DNA from: Candidatus Cloacimonadota bacterium
GTDB lineage: Bacteria > Cloacimonadota > Cloacimonadia > JGIOTU-2
Assembly (NCBI GenBank): GCA_023129415.1
Contig: JAGMCF010000029.1
Span: forward strand, 1-32,688
Direction: 5' to 3'
DNA: 32,688 nucleotides
Position numbers and translations under genes: made by a program. How positions within the stretch are numbered: position 1 is the stretch's first letter; each line of letters starts with the position of its first letter. Below the pieces are notes generated by a model. It searched no databases, had not been told where the DNA came from, and saw nothing but the letters and a program-made list of their open reading frames with translations. Shown piece by piece: positions 9,871 to 17,996 of the stretch.

Positions 9871-9898
9871 TTGACATTTAATTTTAGATTATTAATAA
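9871..9898 (+). promoter_or_regulatory. Possible promoter for the secreted protein at 9940
   Basis: A perfect TTGACA at 9871-9876. The best -10 candidate, TAATAA at 9893-9898, is weak. A strong ribosome site (GGAGGAAG) precedes the ATG at 9940. Confidence 0.35.
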
Positions 9899-9939
9899 AA
9901 TAGAATATTGGAAACTAAAAAAAATATAATGGAGGAAGA

Positions 9940-11694
9940 ATGAAAAAAACATTATTACTTAGTTTCATAATGTTATTTGCAATAACGCAAATAGCTTTCA
10001 CAGACCAAAGTGCATCATATGGATGGGAAGATGGTCTTGGGACTGCTTTAGGTTTCTATGGGAATGCTGTTCTTGAGAATAGTACAGAACAGGCTTATGA
10101 AGGTACACACAGCCTAAAATACACTGAAGATCCAATTGGCGGGACACCCCAAGCGTATATCTGGTGGGTTACTGGATTGACAGATGGAGATATAATTGAT
10201 GCAAGCTTCTGGGTATATGACTATAATGAAGAAAATTTGTATCCAAAAGGAAGGATCTGGGCACATTATACCTCTGATCCTGATGATATTTATTCATATG
10301 CAGGAAGCGCAAGTGGGAACACAAACTATTCAGTAATGGGTTGGTCACAGCTATCATACTCATGGACCTTTGATTCAAGTGGAGGAACGCGAGATGGTTT
10401 TGTTGTTGAAGCACGCATATACAGTGCTGAGGGTGAAAATGTAATTTACATTGATAGTACTGCTATAACTGTCAGTTCAGACACAGCAATAATCTATGAC
10501 TGTAGCCCACCTGTAACTGCTTCAATAGTCATAAGCATTGCTATTAGTATAACTGCTCTTGATGTGCTTTATGATTTAGATTTAACATCAGTTGATGCTG
10601 CTGATTATACCCTAACAGGCACAGAAATCATTACATTCTCAGATGCAACTATTGATGGTACAAATTCACAACTTGTTCATTTAACCGGATCATCTTTAAA
10701 TATGGTTGGCGACTTAATACTTGATAATATTTATGATTCTGCCAATGACACAGATTATGATTTCTATGCAGGTATCACTCCAGTCGCTCTCACAAATACG
10801 AACAATCCTGATGGCCATATTGTAGATGGAGAGTTTGCTACTTTCCAGGGAATTGTCTCCGCTAATGATGAATTCAGAGATGTCTGGATAAGTGATGCTT
10901 ATGGACCTTACAATGGCGTATTAATTTATGATTACGATTTTGATGCTTTTGTTGCAGTTGGAGATGAAATCCTGTTTGTTGCAAAAAGGGATGAATATAT
11001 TAATCTTACCGAGTTAAAAGATCCTATCCTATTATCAATTATTTCATCTGGAAATGAACCCTATCCGCCAGCTCTAATCTCAGGTTCTGATATTGAATCC
11101 ACTATACCAGCAAATACAAATCCTGCCGAACAATGGGAAGGACAATTGGTAGCTATTAATAGTGTATTAGTTGCTTCCACTGTTAGCAAAGACGATATGT
11201 ATATCGGTTCAGATGATGATTGGGTAACTACTTTTGTAATCGGTGATAATGTTGACTATCTGTATGAAAATATTGGTCCAGTATTAGATAATGCAATTGC
11301 TTCTGGCGAACCGATTGATATCAAAGGAGTGGTTGATTGGAATTATAGTAATGAATATTACAGAATTAACCCAAGAACTATTGATGATTTACTGGATGTA
11401 GAGGATTATCCCAATCCTGCTAATTCGTTTGTTCTATATCAGAACTATCCTAATCCAGTGACTTCCTCAACCACGATTTCTTTTTCAGCCACAGATTTAC
11501 ACAGATTATCACAGATAGAAATTTATAATGTAAACGGACAATTGATAAAGCAATTTCCAATAACCAATCACCAATCATCAGTTGAATGGGAAGGAACAGA
11601 TGAAAGTGGCAAACCAGTTTCTAATGGAATCTATCTCTATAAATTGATTGCAGCCAATAAATCCATAACCAAAAAAATGATCCTCCTTCGTTAA
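9940..11694 (+). CDS. Secreted carbohydrate-binding/OB-like protein with sorting domain
   Basis: A 584-residue exported protein of unknown activity. A signal peptide ends near residue 21 (ITQIAFT). Residues about 22-180 look like a beta-sandwich carbohydrate-binding module (YGWEDGLGTALGFYGNA, EGTHSLKYTEDP, VIYIDSTAITV). Residues about 285-485 (EFATFQGIVSANDEFRDVWISD, EPIDIKGVVDWN, YRINPRTIDDL) resemble the OB-fold modules found beside extracellular nucleases. The sorting domain starts near 499 (YQNYPNPVTSSTTISFS) and ends KKMILLR. Two loops of that domain are encoded by short tandem repeats at 11491-11520 and 11557-11580. A secreted endonuclease follows, so a role in capturing or degrading extracellular polymer is plausible but unproven. 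Confidence 0.75.
   Translation: MKKTLLLSFIMLFAITQIAFTDQSASYGWEDGLGTALGFYGNAVLENSTEQAYEGTHSLKYTEDPIGGTPQAYIWWVTGLTDGDIIDASFWVYDYNEENLYPKGRIWAHYTSDPDDIYSYAGSASGNTNYSVMGWSQLSYSWTFDSSGGTRDGFVVEARIYSAEGENVIYIDSTAITVSSDTAIIYDCSPPVTASIVISIAISITALDVLYDLDLTSVDAADYTLTGTEIITFSDATIDGTNSQLVHLTGSSLNMVGDLILDNIYDSANDTDYDFYAGITPVALTNTNNPDGHIVDGEFATFQGIVSANDEFRDVWISDAYGPYNGVLIYDYDFDAFVAVGDEILFVAKRDEYINLTELKDPILLSIISSGNEPYPPALISGSDIESTIPANTNPAEQWEGQLVAINSVLVASTVSKDDMYIGSDDDWVTTFVIGDNVDYLYENIGPVLDNAIASGEPIDIKGVVDWNYSNEYYRINPRTIDDLLDVEDYPNPANSFVLYQNYPNPVTSSTTISFSATDLHRLSQIEIYNVNGQLIKQFPITNHQSSVEWEGTDESGKPVSNGIYLYKLIAANKSITKKMILLR
11491..11520. repeat. Three decamer units inside a sorting-domain coding sequence
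   Basis: Three consecutive 10-base units sharing ACAGAT encode ATDLHRLSQIE, the loop between TTISFS and the IYNVNGQ strand. The last unit diverges after ACAGAT. Confidence 0.75.
11557..11580. repeat. Heptamer tandem repeat inside a sorting-domain coding sequence
   Basis: Units CCAATAA, CCAATCA and CCAATCA plus a partial fourth encode PITNHQSS. This is the loop between the GQLIK strand and VEWEGTDESG. Confidence 0.75.
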
Positions 11695-11708
11695 TATCCT
11701 GCGCTAAA

Positions 11709-11777
11709 ATTTACACTGCGAAGTCCTAATATTCGGGACGAAGTGGTGCTTCGGATATCAAGAAACTTCGGAGGATA
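11709..11777. repeat. Imperfect GC-rich hairpin repeat
   Basis: Between two secreted-protein genes, GTCC and GGAC pair with CACT and AGTG outside them. CTTCGG occurs twice downstream (around 11752 and 11766). It looks like a decayed palindromic intergenic element. No coding potential is seen. Confidence 0.35.
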
Positions 11778-11807
11778 AATTCTGATGAGGTAATGTATTT
11801 ACACAAG

Positions 11808-11845
11808 ATAGCCTTGTACCTAAATGTGCAAGGCTATTTTATTTC
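11808..11845 (+). terminator. Intrinsic terminator of the 9940 gene, touching the next gene's start
   Basis: A 12-base stem (11808-11819 with 11826-11837, one G-U pair) with a 6-base loop, followed by TTTTATTT. It ends only six bases before the most likely ATG of the endonuclease gene. Confidence 0.75.
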
Positions 11846-11850
11846 TAATA

Positions 11851-12900
11851 ATGATAATGAAATATTTTAAATTAGTCTTATTCAATATAATTATTATTGT
11901 CTTAGCATCTAACATTTATGCTGATGATTATTATGCTGGCACAGAAGGATTAAGCGGCGAGGAATTAGTAAATGCACTTCATAATATAATCGATGATCAT
12001 ATATACTACAGCTATCAACAAGCTGGAGAGTATGTTTTTATAATGAATGAAGAGGATGGATATCTTACTTGTGTGTATTCAGGTGAGCAGACACCAATGC
12101 CAGATCCAATTAATTTTCAATATTTTAATCGAGAACATACTTGGCCCCAAAGCTACTTTGAAGAAGGAGAAATCGCTGTAAAAAAATCTGACATGCATCA
12201 TTTATATCCAACCAATCCAGATGTAAATAATCTGAGAGCTAATCTGCCATTTGGTGATGTATTCAATGTTTGGTGGACTTCTATATATGATTCAACATGT
12301 AAACATGGCACTAATATTAATAACGAGGAATGTTTTGAACCACGGGATATTCATAAAGGAGATGCTGCTCGAGCATTATTTTATTTTGGTATTCGGTATT
12401 ATATGGAACTACCTGAAGTGAAAGGATGGGAGCAAGAAGTGTTGAAAGAATGGCATAATGATGACCCACCGGATTCTAACGAAATATATAGAAATGAACA
12501 GGTTTATACTTTACAAGAAAATCGAAACCCTTTAATCGATCATCCAGAATTTGCAGATTTGATAGATTTTGAAGATTTCACCAATGCCATTAGTATTAAT
12601 AATTTTTATGATAATACTTTATATTTATATCAGAATTATCCAAATCCTTTCAATCCAACAACAACAGTTTCTTTTTCTGTAGCACAAATGTCCTCATTTG
12701 TGAATCTTGAAATTTACAATATAAAAGGACAGAAAATAAAAACATTCCGAATTCAACATTATGAAATCCAAACTCTAAATCAGGTTATCTGGGATGGCAA
12801 AGATGAGAATGGTAAGCAGGTTCCAAGTGGAGTGTATTTGTATAGATTAAGCACGAATAATTTTCAATCAAATATTCAAAAGATGTTATTAATGCAGTAA
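11851..12900 (+). CDS. Secreted endonuclease I with C-terminal sorting domain
   Basis: An extracellular DNA/RNA-degrading enzyme of the EndA/NucM (endonuclease I) family. The core motifs are NREHTWPQSYF (catalytic His), SDMHHLYPTNPDVNNLRANLPFG and FEPRDIHKGDAARALFYFG. A signal peptide (KLVLFNIIIIVLASNIYA) precedes it, and a sorting domain follows (YLYQNYPNPFNPTTT to KMLLMQ). The frame is open from an ATG at 11824, but that codon lies inside the upstream terminator stem. I therefore prefer ATG 11851, or 11857, which gives MKYFKLVLF directly. Neither has a clear ribosome site. No room for a promoter exists between the terminator and these starts. Together with the preceding protein it suggests nucleic-acid scavenging. 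Confidence 0.88.
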   Translation: MIMKYFKLVLFNIIIIVLASNIYADDYYAGTEGLSGEELVNALHNIIDDHIYYSYQQAGEYVFIMNEEDGYLTCVYSGEQTPMPDPINFQYFNREHTWPQSYFEEGEIAVKKSDMHHLYPTNPDVNNLRANLPFGDVFNVWWTSIYDSTCKHGTNINNEECFEPRDIHKGDAARALFYFGIRYYMELPEVKGWEQEVLKEWHNDDPPDSNEIYRNEQVYTLQENRNPLIDHPEFADLIDFEDFTNAISINNFYDNTLYLYQNYPNPFNPTTTVSFSVAQMSSFVNLEIYNIKGQKIKTFRIQHYEIQTLNQVIWDGKDENGKQVPSGVYLYRLSTNNFQSNIQKMLLMQ

Positions 12901-12927
12901 AAGTTGCATAATTTTGGAAAAAAAATT

Positions 12928-12958
12928 AGGGCGACTCCACAGACTATGGAGTCGCCCT
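12928..12958. terminator. Bidirectional terminator between convergent secreted-protein genes
   Basis: A perfect 12-base stem (AGGGCGACTCCA with TGGAGTCGCCCT) and a 7-base loop. Leftward RNA meets eight consecutive U residues, while rightward RNA meets GUUUUAAU. It is therefore strongest for the peptidase gene at 12982 and also serves the endonuclease gene. Confidence 0.88.
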
Positions 12959-12981
12959 GTTTTAATATTATTGACTATTTA

Positions 12982-15900
12982 TTATCTCAATAAGATTATT
13001 TTCTTTATTTCAGATTTATAATTATCAGTTTCAAGGCGATATAAATAAATGCCATTTGCTACTTTATTACCATTTGTATCCAACCCATTCCAGATAACTT
13101 CATTTAATCCGCATTTTGCATTCTGCATTTCACACTTCTTTACTAATTGCCCCTTTATATTATAGATATTAATTTGAGCATTCTTGTTATAATTTGCAGC
13201 CAATCCAAATGAAATTGTTGTGAAGATTTTTACTGGATTAGGAAAGTTCTGGGCGATAAAATATCTATATTGGTTAGGATTATCATTAACGCTATGGGGT
13301 GGTGTCCAATCAACAAGTCCTGTTCTTTCTAAATCATAGCGATACATGGGCCACAAAATAGAAGAGTCTCCATAAGGAGATTTATAATCAATTATCCAGA
13401 GACCGGATATAGTACCAACCGCAATTTCATAATCTCCATCTTCGTCAATATCTATAATTGCTGGAGGAGATTTTATATCATAACTACAGTAAATTGGGAA
13501 ATCAGATACCATTCCACCATTTGTTGTAATAGCATATAAGTTTTTATCATTACAGCCGAAAATAATATCAAACAATCCATCATCATTAATATCTGCAATA
13601 ATTGGAGTAGATTCAATTGCTGTTCCTGTATTATATGGGAATCCAGAAAGGATATTACCTGCCCAATCTACAACATAAAGTTTTCCAGTCATAGTTCCAA
13701 CGACAATTTCTAAGTCATTAAAACCTTTTAAAGGACTACTATCAAAATTAACAACAACGGGTGATGTCCTTATCTCTCCAGAAAGAGTAATTTCATCTTC
13801 TACAACACCATCTGAAGAAATAATATACAACTTACCAGTAGATGACCCTGCAACAATTTTATAGTCTTCTTCAAACTTGACAATAGTTGGAGCAGAACGA
13901 ATTGCTCCAGAAGTTTCCGCTGTCCAAACTGTATCCGCACTTGTATTTATGCAATATATATTCCCATCGCTACACCCCACAATGATTTCTTTTGCATCAT
14001 CACCATCGATATCAGCAACTGCTACACCCACACCAGAGTACATAAAATTTGGAAGTGTGATTGGGAAGTTTGGATAATTTGCTCCAGATGAATCTATTAC
14101 ATAGAGATCCTTAAATATCGTTTGGAATATTATTTCATAACTCCCATTATTATCAATATCTGAAATTACAGGGGTGCATAAAATATTACCAGTAGAAGCA
14201 AAGGAAAATAACACATCACCATTTGGCTTTAATACATAGATATTGTTACTTCTGGAACCAACTACAATATTAAGCGTGTCATCACCGTTGATGTCTGCAA
14301 TAGCTACAGACCCGTATATTTGATCACCTGTATTAAATGGAAAACCAGGGAATTCATTTCCAGATTTATCGCAGCAATGAACATCACCATTTTTATCACC
14401 AAAGATTACATCTATTTCTCCGTTAGAATCAATATCTACTAAAGCCGGACATCCTAAAACACCATTGATTATTTCAATAGGCCATCCAGATTGATCAAAT
14501 ACTACATCAATGCTAAAATCAAGGTCTGCAGAATAGACGATATTGCTTGTCACATGTAATGTAAAATCAATTGTGCAGACTCCAATTCCTTCCGCGAACT
14601 CTATAGTGAATGGATCTATTAAATTCAATCCTGAAGAGCCTGGAGAAATATTGTTATAGGTTCCAATAGAATCAAGTATTGTTGCACGGGGGTCATCGCA
14701 TCGCAGGATTGCAACAATATCTGTGGCAGTGATAAAGGTCTCTCCGTTAGAAAGCCATATACGGAGATCAATAGTTTCTCCTGGATTGACATTACCATCA
14801 AAATCACCTGTCACCTCAGAAATTAAATAAGAATCAATTTCAAGGAATGGAAGTATACCACCTTCAATATTCATTACTGCTCTATTAACAGCATAAAATC
14901 CAGAAGGCATTCCATCTGGAAGTGAATACCATGAAACATTAGTGGAACCCCATCCAAAATTTAGATGAAAAAGATTATCACCACCACTATCGTATCCATC
15001 ACAAATAATTGCATGACCGCCTCCTGATCCTAAAATGCTTAATGCAGCAGGTTGAGCATCCATCATGTTATCAGCCATCACGGAATAAAAATTTGGATTA
15101 GATGAGTAATAACCAACTGCTGTATCGTATACAAATTTGAATATAAGGGCATCACGCAAATCATTATGTCCGGGATAATAGACATAGGCTCCGGAACCTT
15201 CAGAAGAATAGCCCATATGAACAGCTACTCCGCAAGCGAAAGATAAAGCTGCAATCAGATGATTAGAAAGAGCATCATTTGTTAAATAAACAGCTCGTAT
15301 TTCATCAAGATATGTATTCAATGTAGGAAATGGAGGAAAATTACGAATATACCAATCATCATCAATATGTATATAGGGATAAGTACTTGCGGATGTATAA
15401 TCGTCACTATCATCAAAAGAAGCTTCATTAATATACCTATGATAATTAATTATCTGTGCCAATGCTGTAGCAACACAGCCAACTACACATCTTCCACCAT
15501 GTTCAGGATCTAATGGGCAGTAATCCCAGTATGGTGAGGGGTTTTGGTTCCACTGAGTTTCTATCCAACCGCCTGTAGTTGTGGTTCCTGGTGTTGGCCA
15601 TATACCACGACCCCGGCCTTTGAAAAAATTAATGTTCTCTTTTTCGTAATTTGTCCAGAATAGATTATTTTTGCTTTTAATATCCTCAGATGTTAAAGGG
15701 ATTGCTTCCAATCTTAATTGCATATCCTTTTTCAACATTTGATAGAAAATATTTTGTATAATATCTTCTGGTGAAAAATTATTGCGAAATGAATAAGCAA
15801 TAACAGGTGTTATGTCTGTATCAGTGGAAATAGCGATGTAACCTTTTGGCATCAGGTTGAATACATAAGATAAAATTTTGCCATCATTATCTTTTAGTTC

Positions 15901-16053
15901 AAACAGATTATCAATTTGAAAGTCGTCTTTATCATAAATTATTAGGTGCATATTTGCAACTTGAGTTGCTAAGTCTGAATCAATTGGTATTGCTAATAAG
16001 CTTCCAGTTGAAAATAGTGTAATTATTAAAAATCCAAATAATAACTTTTTCAT
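12982..16053 (-). CDS. Secreted C10 (streptopain-like) cysteine peptidase with FG-GAP-type propeller and sorting domain
   Basis: A 1023-residue exported protease. A signal peptide ends about residue 21 (GSLLA). A SpeB-type propeptide (LMPKGYIAISTDTDITPVIAYS) precedes the C10 catalytic domain, whose nucleophile lies in VVGCVATALAQ (Cys193). The His lies in GSGGGHAIICDGY (His347), and HLNFGWG follows. After an Ig-like spacer, residues about 525-905 hold repeated DIDSNGEIDVIFG and DINGDDTLNIVVG blades with Asp-rich calcium-type loops, typical of FG-GAP/VCBS propellers. The sorting domain begins near 935 (YFIAQNFPNPV) and ends KKIILLR. One of its loops is encoded by a heptamer repeat. GAGGAGGA precedes the ATG. 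Family assignment is secure and the target is unknown. Confidence 0.9.
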   Translation of the reverse strand: MKKLLFGFLIITLFSTGSLLAIPIDSDLATQVANMHLIIYDKDDFQIDNLFELKDNDGKILSYVFNLMPKGYIAISTDTDITPVIAYSFRNNFSPEDIIQNIFYQMLKKDMQLRLEAIPLTSEDIKSKNNLFWTNYEKENINFFKGRGRGIWPTPGTTTTGGWIETQWNQNPSPYWDYCPLDPEHGGRCVVGCVATALAQIINYHRYINEASFDDSDDYTSASTYPYIHIDDDWYIRNFPPFPTLNTYLDEIRAVYLTNDALSNHLIAALSFACGVAVHMGYSSEGSGAYVYYPGHNDLRDALIFKFVYDTAVGYYSSNPNFYSVMADNMMDAQPAALSILGSGGGHAIICDGYDSGGDNLFHLNFGWGSTNVSWYSLPDGMPSGFYAVNRAVMNIEGGILPFLEIDSYLISEVTGDFDGNVNPGETIDLRIWLSNGETFITATDIVAILRCDDPRATILDSIGTYNNISPGSSGLNLIDPFTIEFAEGIGVCTIDFTLHVTSNIVYSADLDFSIDVVFDQSGWPIEIINGVLGCPALVDIDSNGEIDVIFGDKNGDVHCCDKSGNEFPGFPFNTGDQIYGSVAIADINGDDTLNIVVGSRSNNIYVLKPNGDVLFSFASTGNILCTPVISDIDNNGSYEIIFQTIFKDLYVIDSSGANYPNFPITLPNFMYSGVGVAVADIDGDDAKEIIVGCSDGNIYCINTSADTVWTAETSGAIRSAPTIVKFEEDYKIVAGSSTGKLYIISSDGVVEDEITLSGEIRTSPVVVNFDSSPLKGFNDLEIVVGTMTGKLYVVDWAGNILSGFPYNTGTAIESTPIIADINDDGLFDIIFGCNDKNLYAITTNGGMVSDFPIYCSYDIKSPPAIIDIDEDGDYEIAVGTISGLWIIDYKSPYGDSSILWPMYRYDLERTGLVDWTPPHSVNDNPNQYRYFIAQNFPNPVKIFTTISFGLAANYNKNAQINIYNIKGQLVKKCEMQNAKCGLNEVIWNGLDTNGNKVANGIYLYRLETDNYKSEIKKIILLR
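13109..13129. repeat. Heptamer tandem repeat in the C10 peptidase sorting domain
   Basis: Three plus-strand units of the form NNGCATT. On the coding strand they give EMQNAKCG, in the loop between GQLVK and VIWNGLDTNG. Confidence 0.7.
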
Positions 16054-16144
16054 CTTTCCTCCTCAAAATATTTTTTTATAAAAAAGAAAGTGTAATATTT
16101 TTTGTCAATTTTTTTAAGTTTAATTTTAATCAAACAAATAACTT

Positions 16145-16402
16145 CTAAATTTGATTTTTAACTAAAAGTTTATAATAGGTACTTGTTTGAGATTTATTTA
16201 TATTTCTTTGTGGAATTCTGGTTAACTCAAAATCTATTATAAATCCGTATAATGAAACTCTAATTATATCACCAATTTTTACTGCTTTTGAGGGTTTAAC
16301 ACTCTTTCCATTAATCTGAACTAATCCCTTTTCACACGCCTTCTTTGCTATTGAACGGTGTTTTACGATACAAAGTTTATTTAATAAAATGTCAATTCTC
16401 AT
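16145..16402 (-). CDS. Small S4-domain RNA-binding protein (RqcP/Hsp15-like)
   Basis: An 85-residue protein that is almost entirely an S4 fold. It has RIDILLNKLCIVKHRSIAKKACEKGLV, then the conserved turn QINGKSVKPSKAVKIGDIIRV. Size and sequence match the RqcP (YabO) and Hsp15 group, which bind peptidyl-tRNA-carrying 50S subunits during ribosome quality control. That role is known for the family, not shown here. The C-terminal 25 residues (RNINKSQTSTYYKLLVKNQI) are an uncharged-to-basic tail that I do not recognise. AGGA lies nine bases before the ATG. The gene follows the glycosidase-like gene after 275 bases that hold only repeat sequence. Confidence 0.75.
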   Translation of the reverse strand: MRIDILLNKLCIVKHRSIAKKACEKGLVQINGKSVKPSKAVKIGDIIRVSLYGFIIDFELTRIPQRNINKSQTSTYYKLLVKNQI

Positions 16403-16439
16403 TTAATTAATCCTAACTCGGATAAACCCAAACCAAAAA

Positions 16440-16513
16440 GAATTAACCACCCCAATACAGTCGTTCCTCCTTACGGGGCAAGCCGAGAACACCGAGAAAC
16501 ACTGAAAATAATA
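16440..16513. repeat. ACCGAGAA-type repeat interrupted by a 33-base insertion
   Basis: Starts with the same 11 bases as the copy at 17836 (GAATTAACCAC) and resumes at 16484 with CGAGAACACCGAGAA. Bases 16451-16483 are extra. Both copies lie in the same orientation, one on each side of the glycosidase-like gene. The rest of the 16403-16677 gap shows nothing recognisable. Confidence 0.6.
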
Positions 16514-16677
16514 GTTCAAAAAAAGTTGAGCAAAAATTTTTATTGTGTGAACATTCATTAATAAAAGCTTCACAGAGATGGATAAAAAATATTTTGCCAA
16601 ATAGTGTAAGGATATAAAAATTAAGTGACTAAGAAACATTTTAATTTAAGCTGGATAAAGAAATTTTCAATTTACTG

Positions 16678-17796
16678 TTAGTTTGAGAATAGGTCAATTT
16701 CGAAAAAATTATTTTTAGTAACTCCACCAAAATGGAACAAAGATATATTGCCAAATCCATAATTGTAACATAAGTTTATTTTTGAAACTATTTTTTGTGA
16801 AGGATATTTTCTATCATCATCCCATGCACGAATTGATATGCCAATTTTTTCTTTTTTAACATCAAATAAGTTTTGATCAATAATTTTTTCGAACTCATTA
16901 TCTAATTTTGTATAAATCATTAATGAAACAAAATCTAAATTTTCATCGCGCAACCATTCTTTCCAGTTTTGAAAATAATTATTCCTGGCATTATCAAAAT
17001 CTGGTTTGACAGTAACAACAAATTTTATATTTGGATTTATTAGTTTGATTTTTTCGCTGATATTTATTAAAAAATTCGAGATTTGCTTTTGTCTCCAAAA
17101 TGTAAAATTAGGTGGATTGAATTCATCTATTATATCATCTGAAAAGTTTCTTAAAGCAATGGGATTATATCCATATTTTTTATCCGGGTATCGAACATAA
17201 TCCAAAATTATGCCATCCAGATTATAATTATTTATAATATCTAAAATTATATTTTCAGTATAGACTTTTACCTCGTTAATCCCGGGGTCAAGAAATGCAC
17301 CAACAGGCCCACTTGTTTTCATAGGGGTAAAATCCTGAGTGCAAGTTATCCATTCTGGATGCTGAAAATAGATATGAGTCTCTGGCAACCTATCGGTTTC
17401 TTTCGGAGTAACCACAAATGTTGTAATCCATCCATACACATCAATATGAAAAAGATGTGAGAGCGTTAAAAGGTATTCAAAAGGGTCGAACTCATTATTA
17501 TAATCTTCTAAAAAGTATGACCGTTTTTCTGGATTTTCATATGTGCTGTCAGTTTTATTAGGTATATAAAGTGCATCACCTCTGTAACGGATTTCTGCAA
17601 AGATTGCATCAAAGTTGTATGTATATGCAAATTTCACAACCTCAACAACTTTTTCAGGAGAATTAATTTGCCAGGCTGTTGCCCACAAAGATTTAAATTT
17701 TGCAAATGAAATTTCATAAAAAAACAAAATAGAAAAAATGATAAAGATAACAATTTTTATTTGTCCCAGAGTAAATCGGGGATTGTTATTTGTCAT
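16678..17796 (-). CDS. GHL10-type (DUF187) glycoside hydrolase-like protein, membrane-anchored or exported
   Basis: A 372-residue protein with one N-terminal hydrophobic segment (KIVIFIIFSILFFYEISFA, residues about 14-32), a signal peptide or anchor. The rest matches the glycosyl-hydrolase-like 10 barrel found in YngK-type lipoproteins: SLWATAWQINSPEKVVEVV, FDAIFAEIRYRGDALY, GAFLDPGINEVK, LDGIILDYVRYP, FVSLMIYTK. The family is predicted to be a hydrolase, but substrates are poorly defined. No sorting domain is present, unlike the other secreted proteins nearby. The gene sits between two direct copies of an intergenic repeat. Its only ribosome-site candidate, AAAAGG, is part of a heptamer repeat and sits about 12 bases from the ATG, further than usual. 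Confidence 0.75.
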   Translation of the reverse strand: MTNNNPRFTLGQIKIVIFIIFSILFFYEISFAKFKSLWATAWQINSPEKVVEVVKFAYTYNFDAIFAEIRYRGDALYIPNKTDSTYENPEKRSYFLEDYNNEFDPFEYLLTLSHLFHIDVYGWITTFVVTPKETDRLPETHIYFQHPEWITCTQDFTPMKTSGPVGAFLDPGINEVKVYTENIILDIINNYNLDGIILDYVRYPDKKYGYNPIALRNFSDDIIDEFNPPNFTFWRQKQISNFLINISEKIKLINPNIKFVVTVKPDFDNARNNYFQNWKEWLRDENLDFVSLMIYTKLDNEFEKIIDQNLFDVKKEKIGISIRAWDDDRKYPSQKIVSKINLCYNYGFGNISLFHFGGVTKNNFFEIDLFSN

Positions 17797-17803
17797 TTGA
17801 AAT

Positions 17804-17824
17804 TTTTACCTTTTACCTTTTCTG
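17804..17824. repeat. TTTTACC heptamer repeat upstream of the glycosidase-like gene
   Basis: Two exact TTTTACC units and a diverged third. The same unit recurs at 17976-17996. On the minus strand it supplies AAAAGG upstream of the ATG ending at 17796. Confidence 0.65.
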
Positions 17825-17835
17825 GCATCTTGAGA

Positions 17836-17876
17836 GAATTAACCACCGAGAACACCGAGAATCACCGAAAATAATA
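17836..17876. repeat. Uninterrupted ACCGAGAA-type tandem repeat
   Basis: CACCGAGAA occurs first as CCACCGAGAA, then twice more with slight divergence, at a period of 9-10 bases. It is the intact partner of the copy at 16440. Confidence 0.65.
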
Positions 17877-17907
17877 TTTTAATTCCAAATCTGGAATCAT
17901 CGTTTTC

Positions 17908-17996
17908 ATATTCCATTTTCCGTTTTCCAATTAATCTTTTCCCTTTAATCTTTAATCTTTTAATCTTTAATCTTTTTTTGCCTTTTACCTTTTACC
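17908..17996. repeat. Compound heptamer array overlapping the 3' end of xseA
   Basis: Three adjoining families are seen: ATTTTCC-type units (17908-17928), TTTAATC units (four at 17944-17972, one with an extra T) and TTTTACC/TTTTGCC units (17976-17996). The xseA stop codon at 17960-17962 falls inside the second array. Confidence 0.8.

Noticed and set aside
16103-16108. TTGACA upstream of the C10 peptidase as a full promoter
   Set aside because: The nearest TATAAA lies 22 bases away, which is too far for a standard promoter.
16403-16639. 78-codon open frame upstream of the S4 gene
   Set aside because: It covers the intergenic repeat and its insertion, has no ribosome site and no domain pattern, and is rich in Phe and Leu as expected for random AT-rich DNA.
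17908-17996. CRISPR-like array
   Set aside because: The units are 7 bases long and contiguous, with no spacers.
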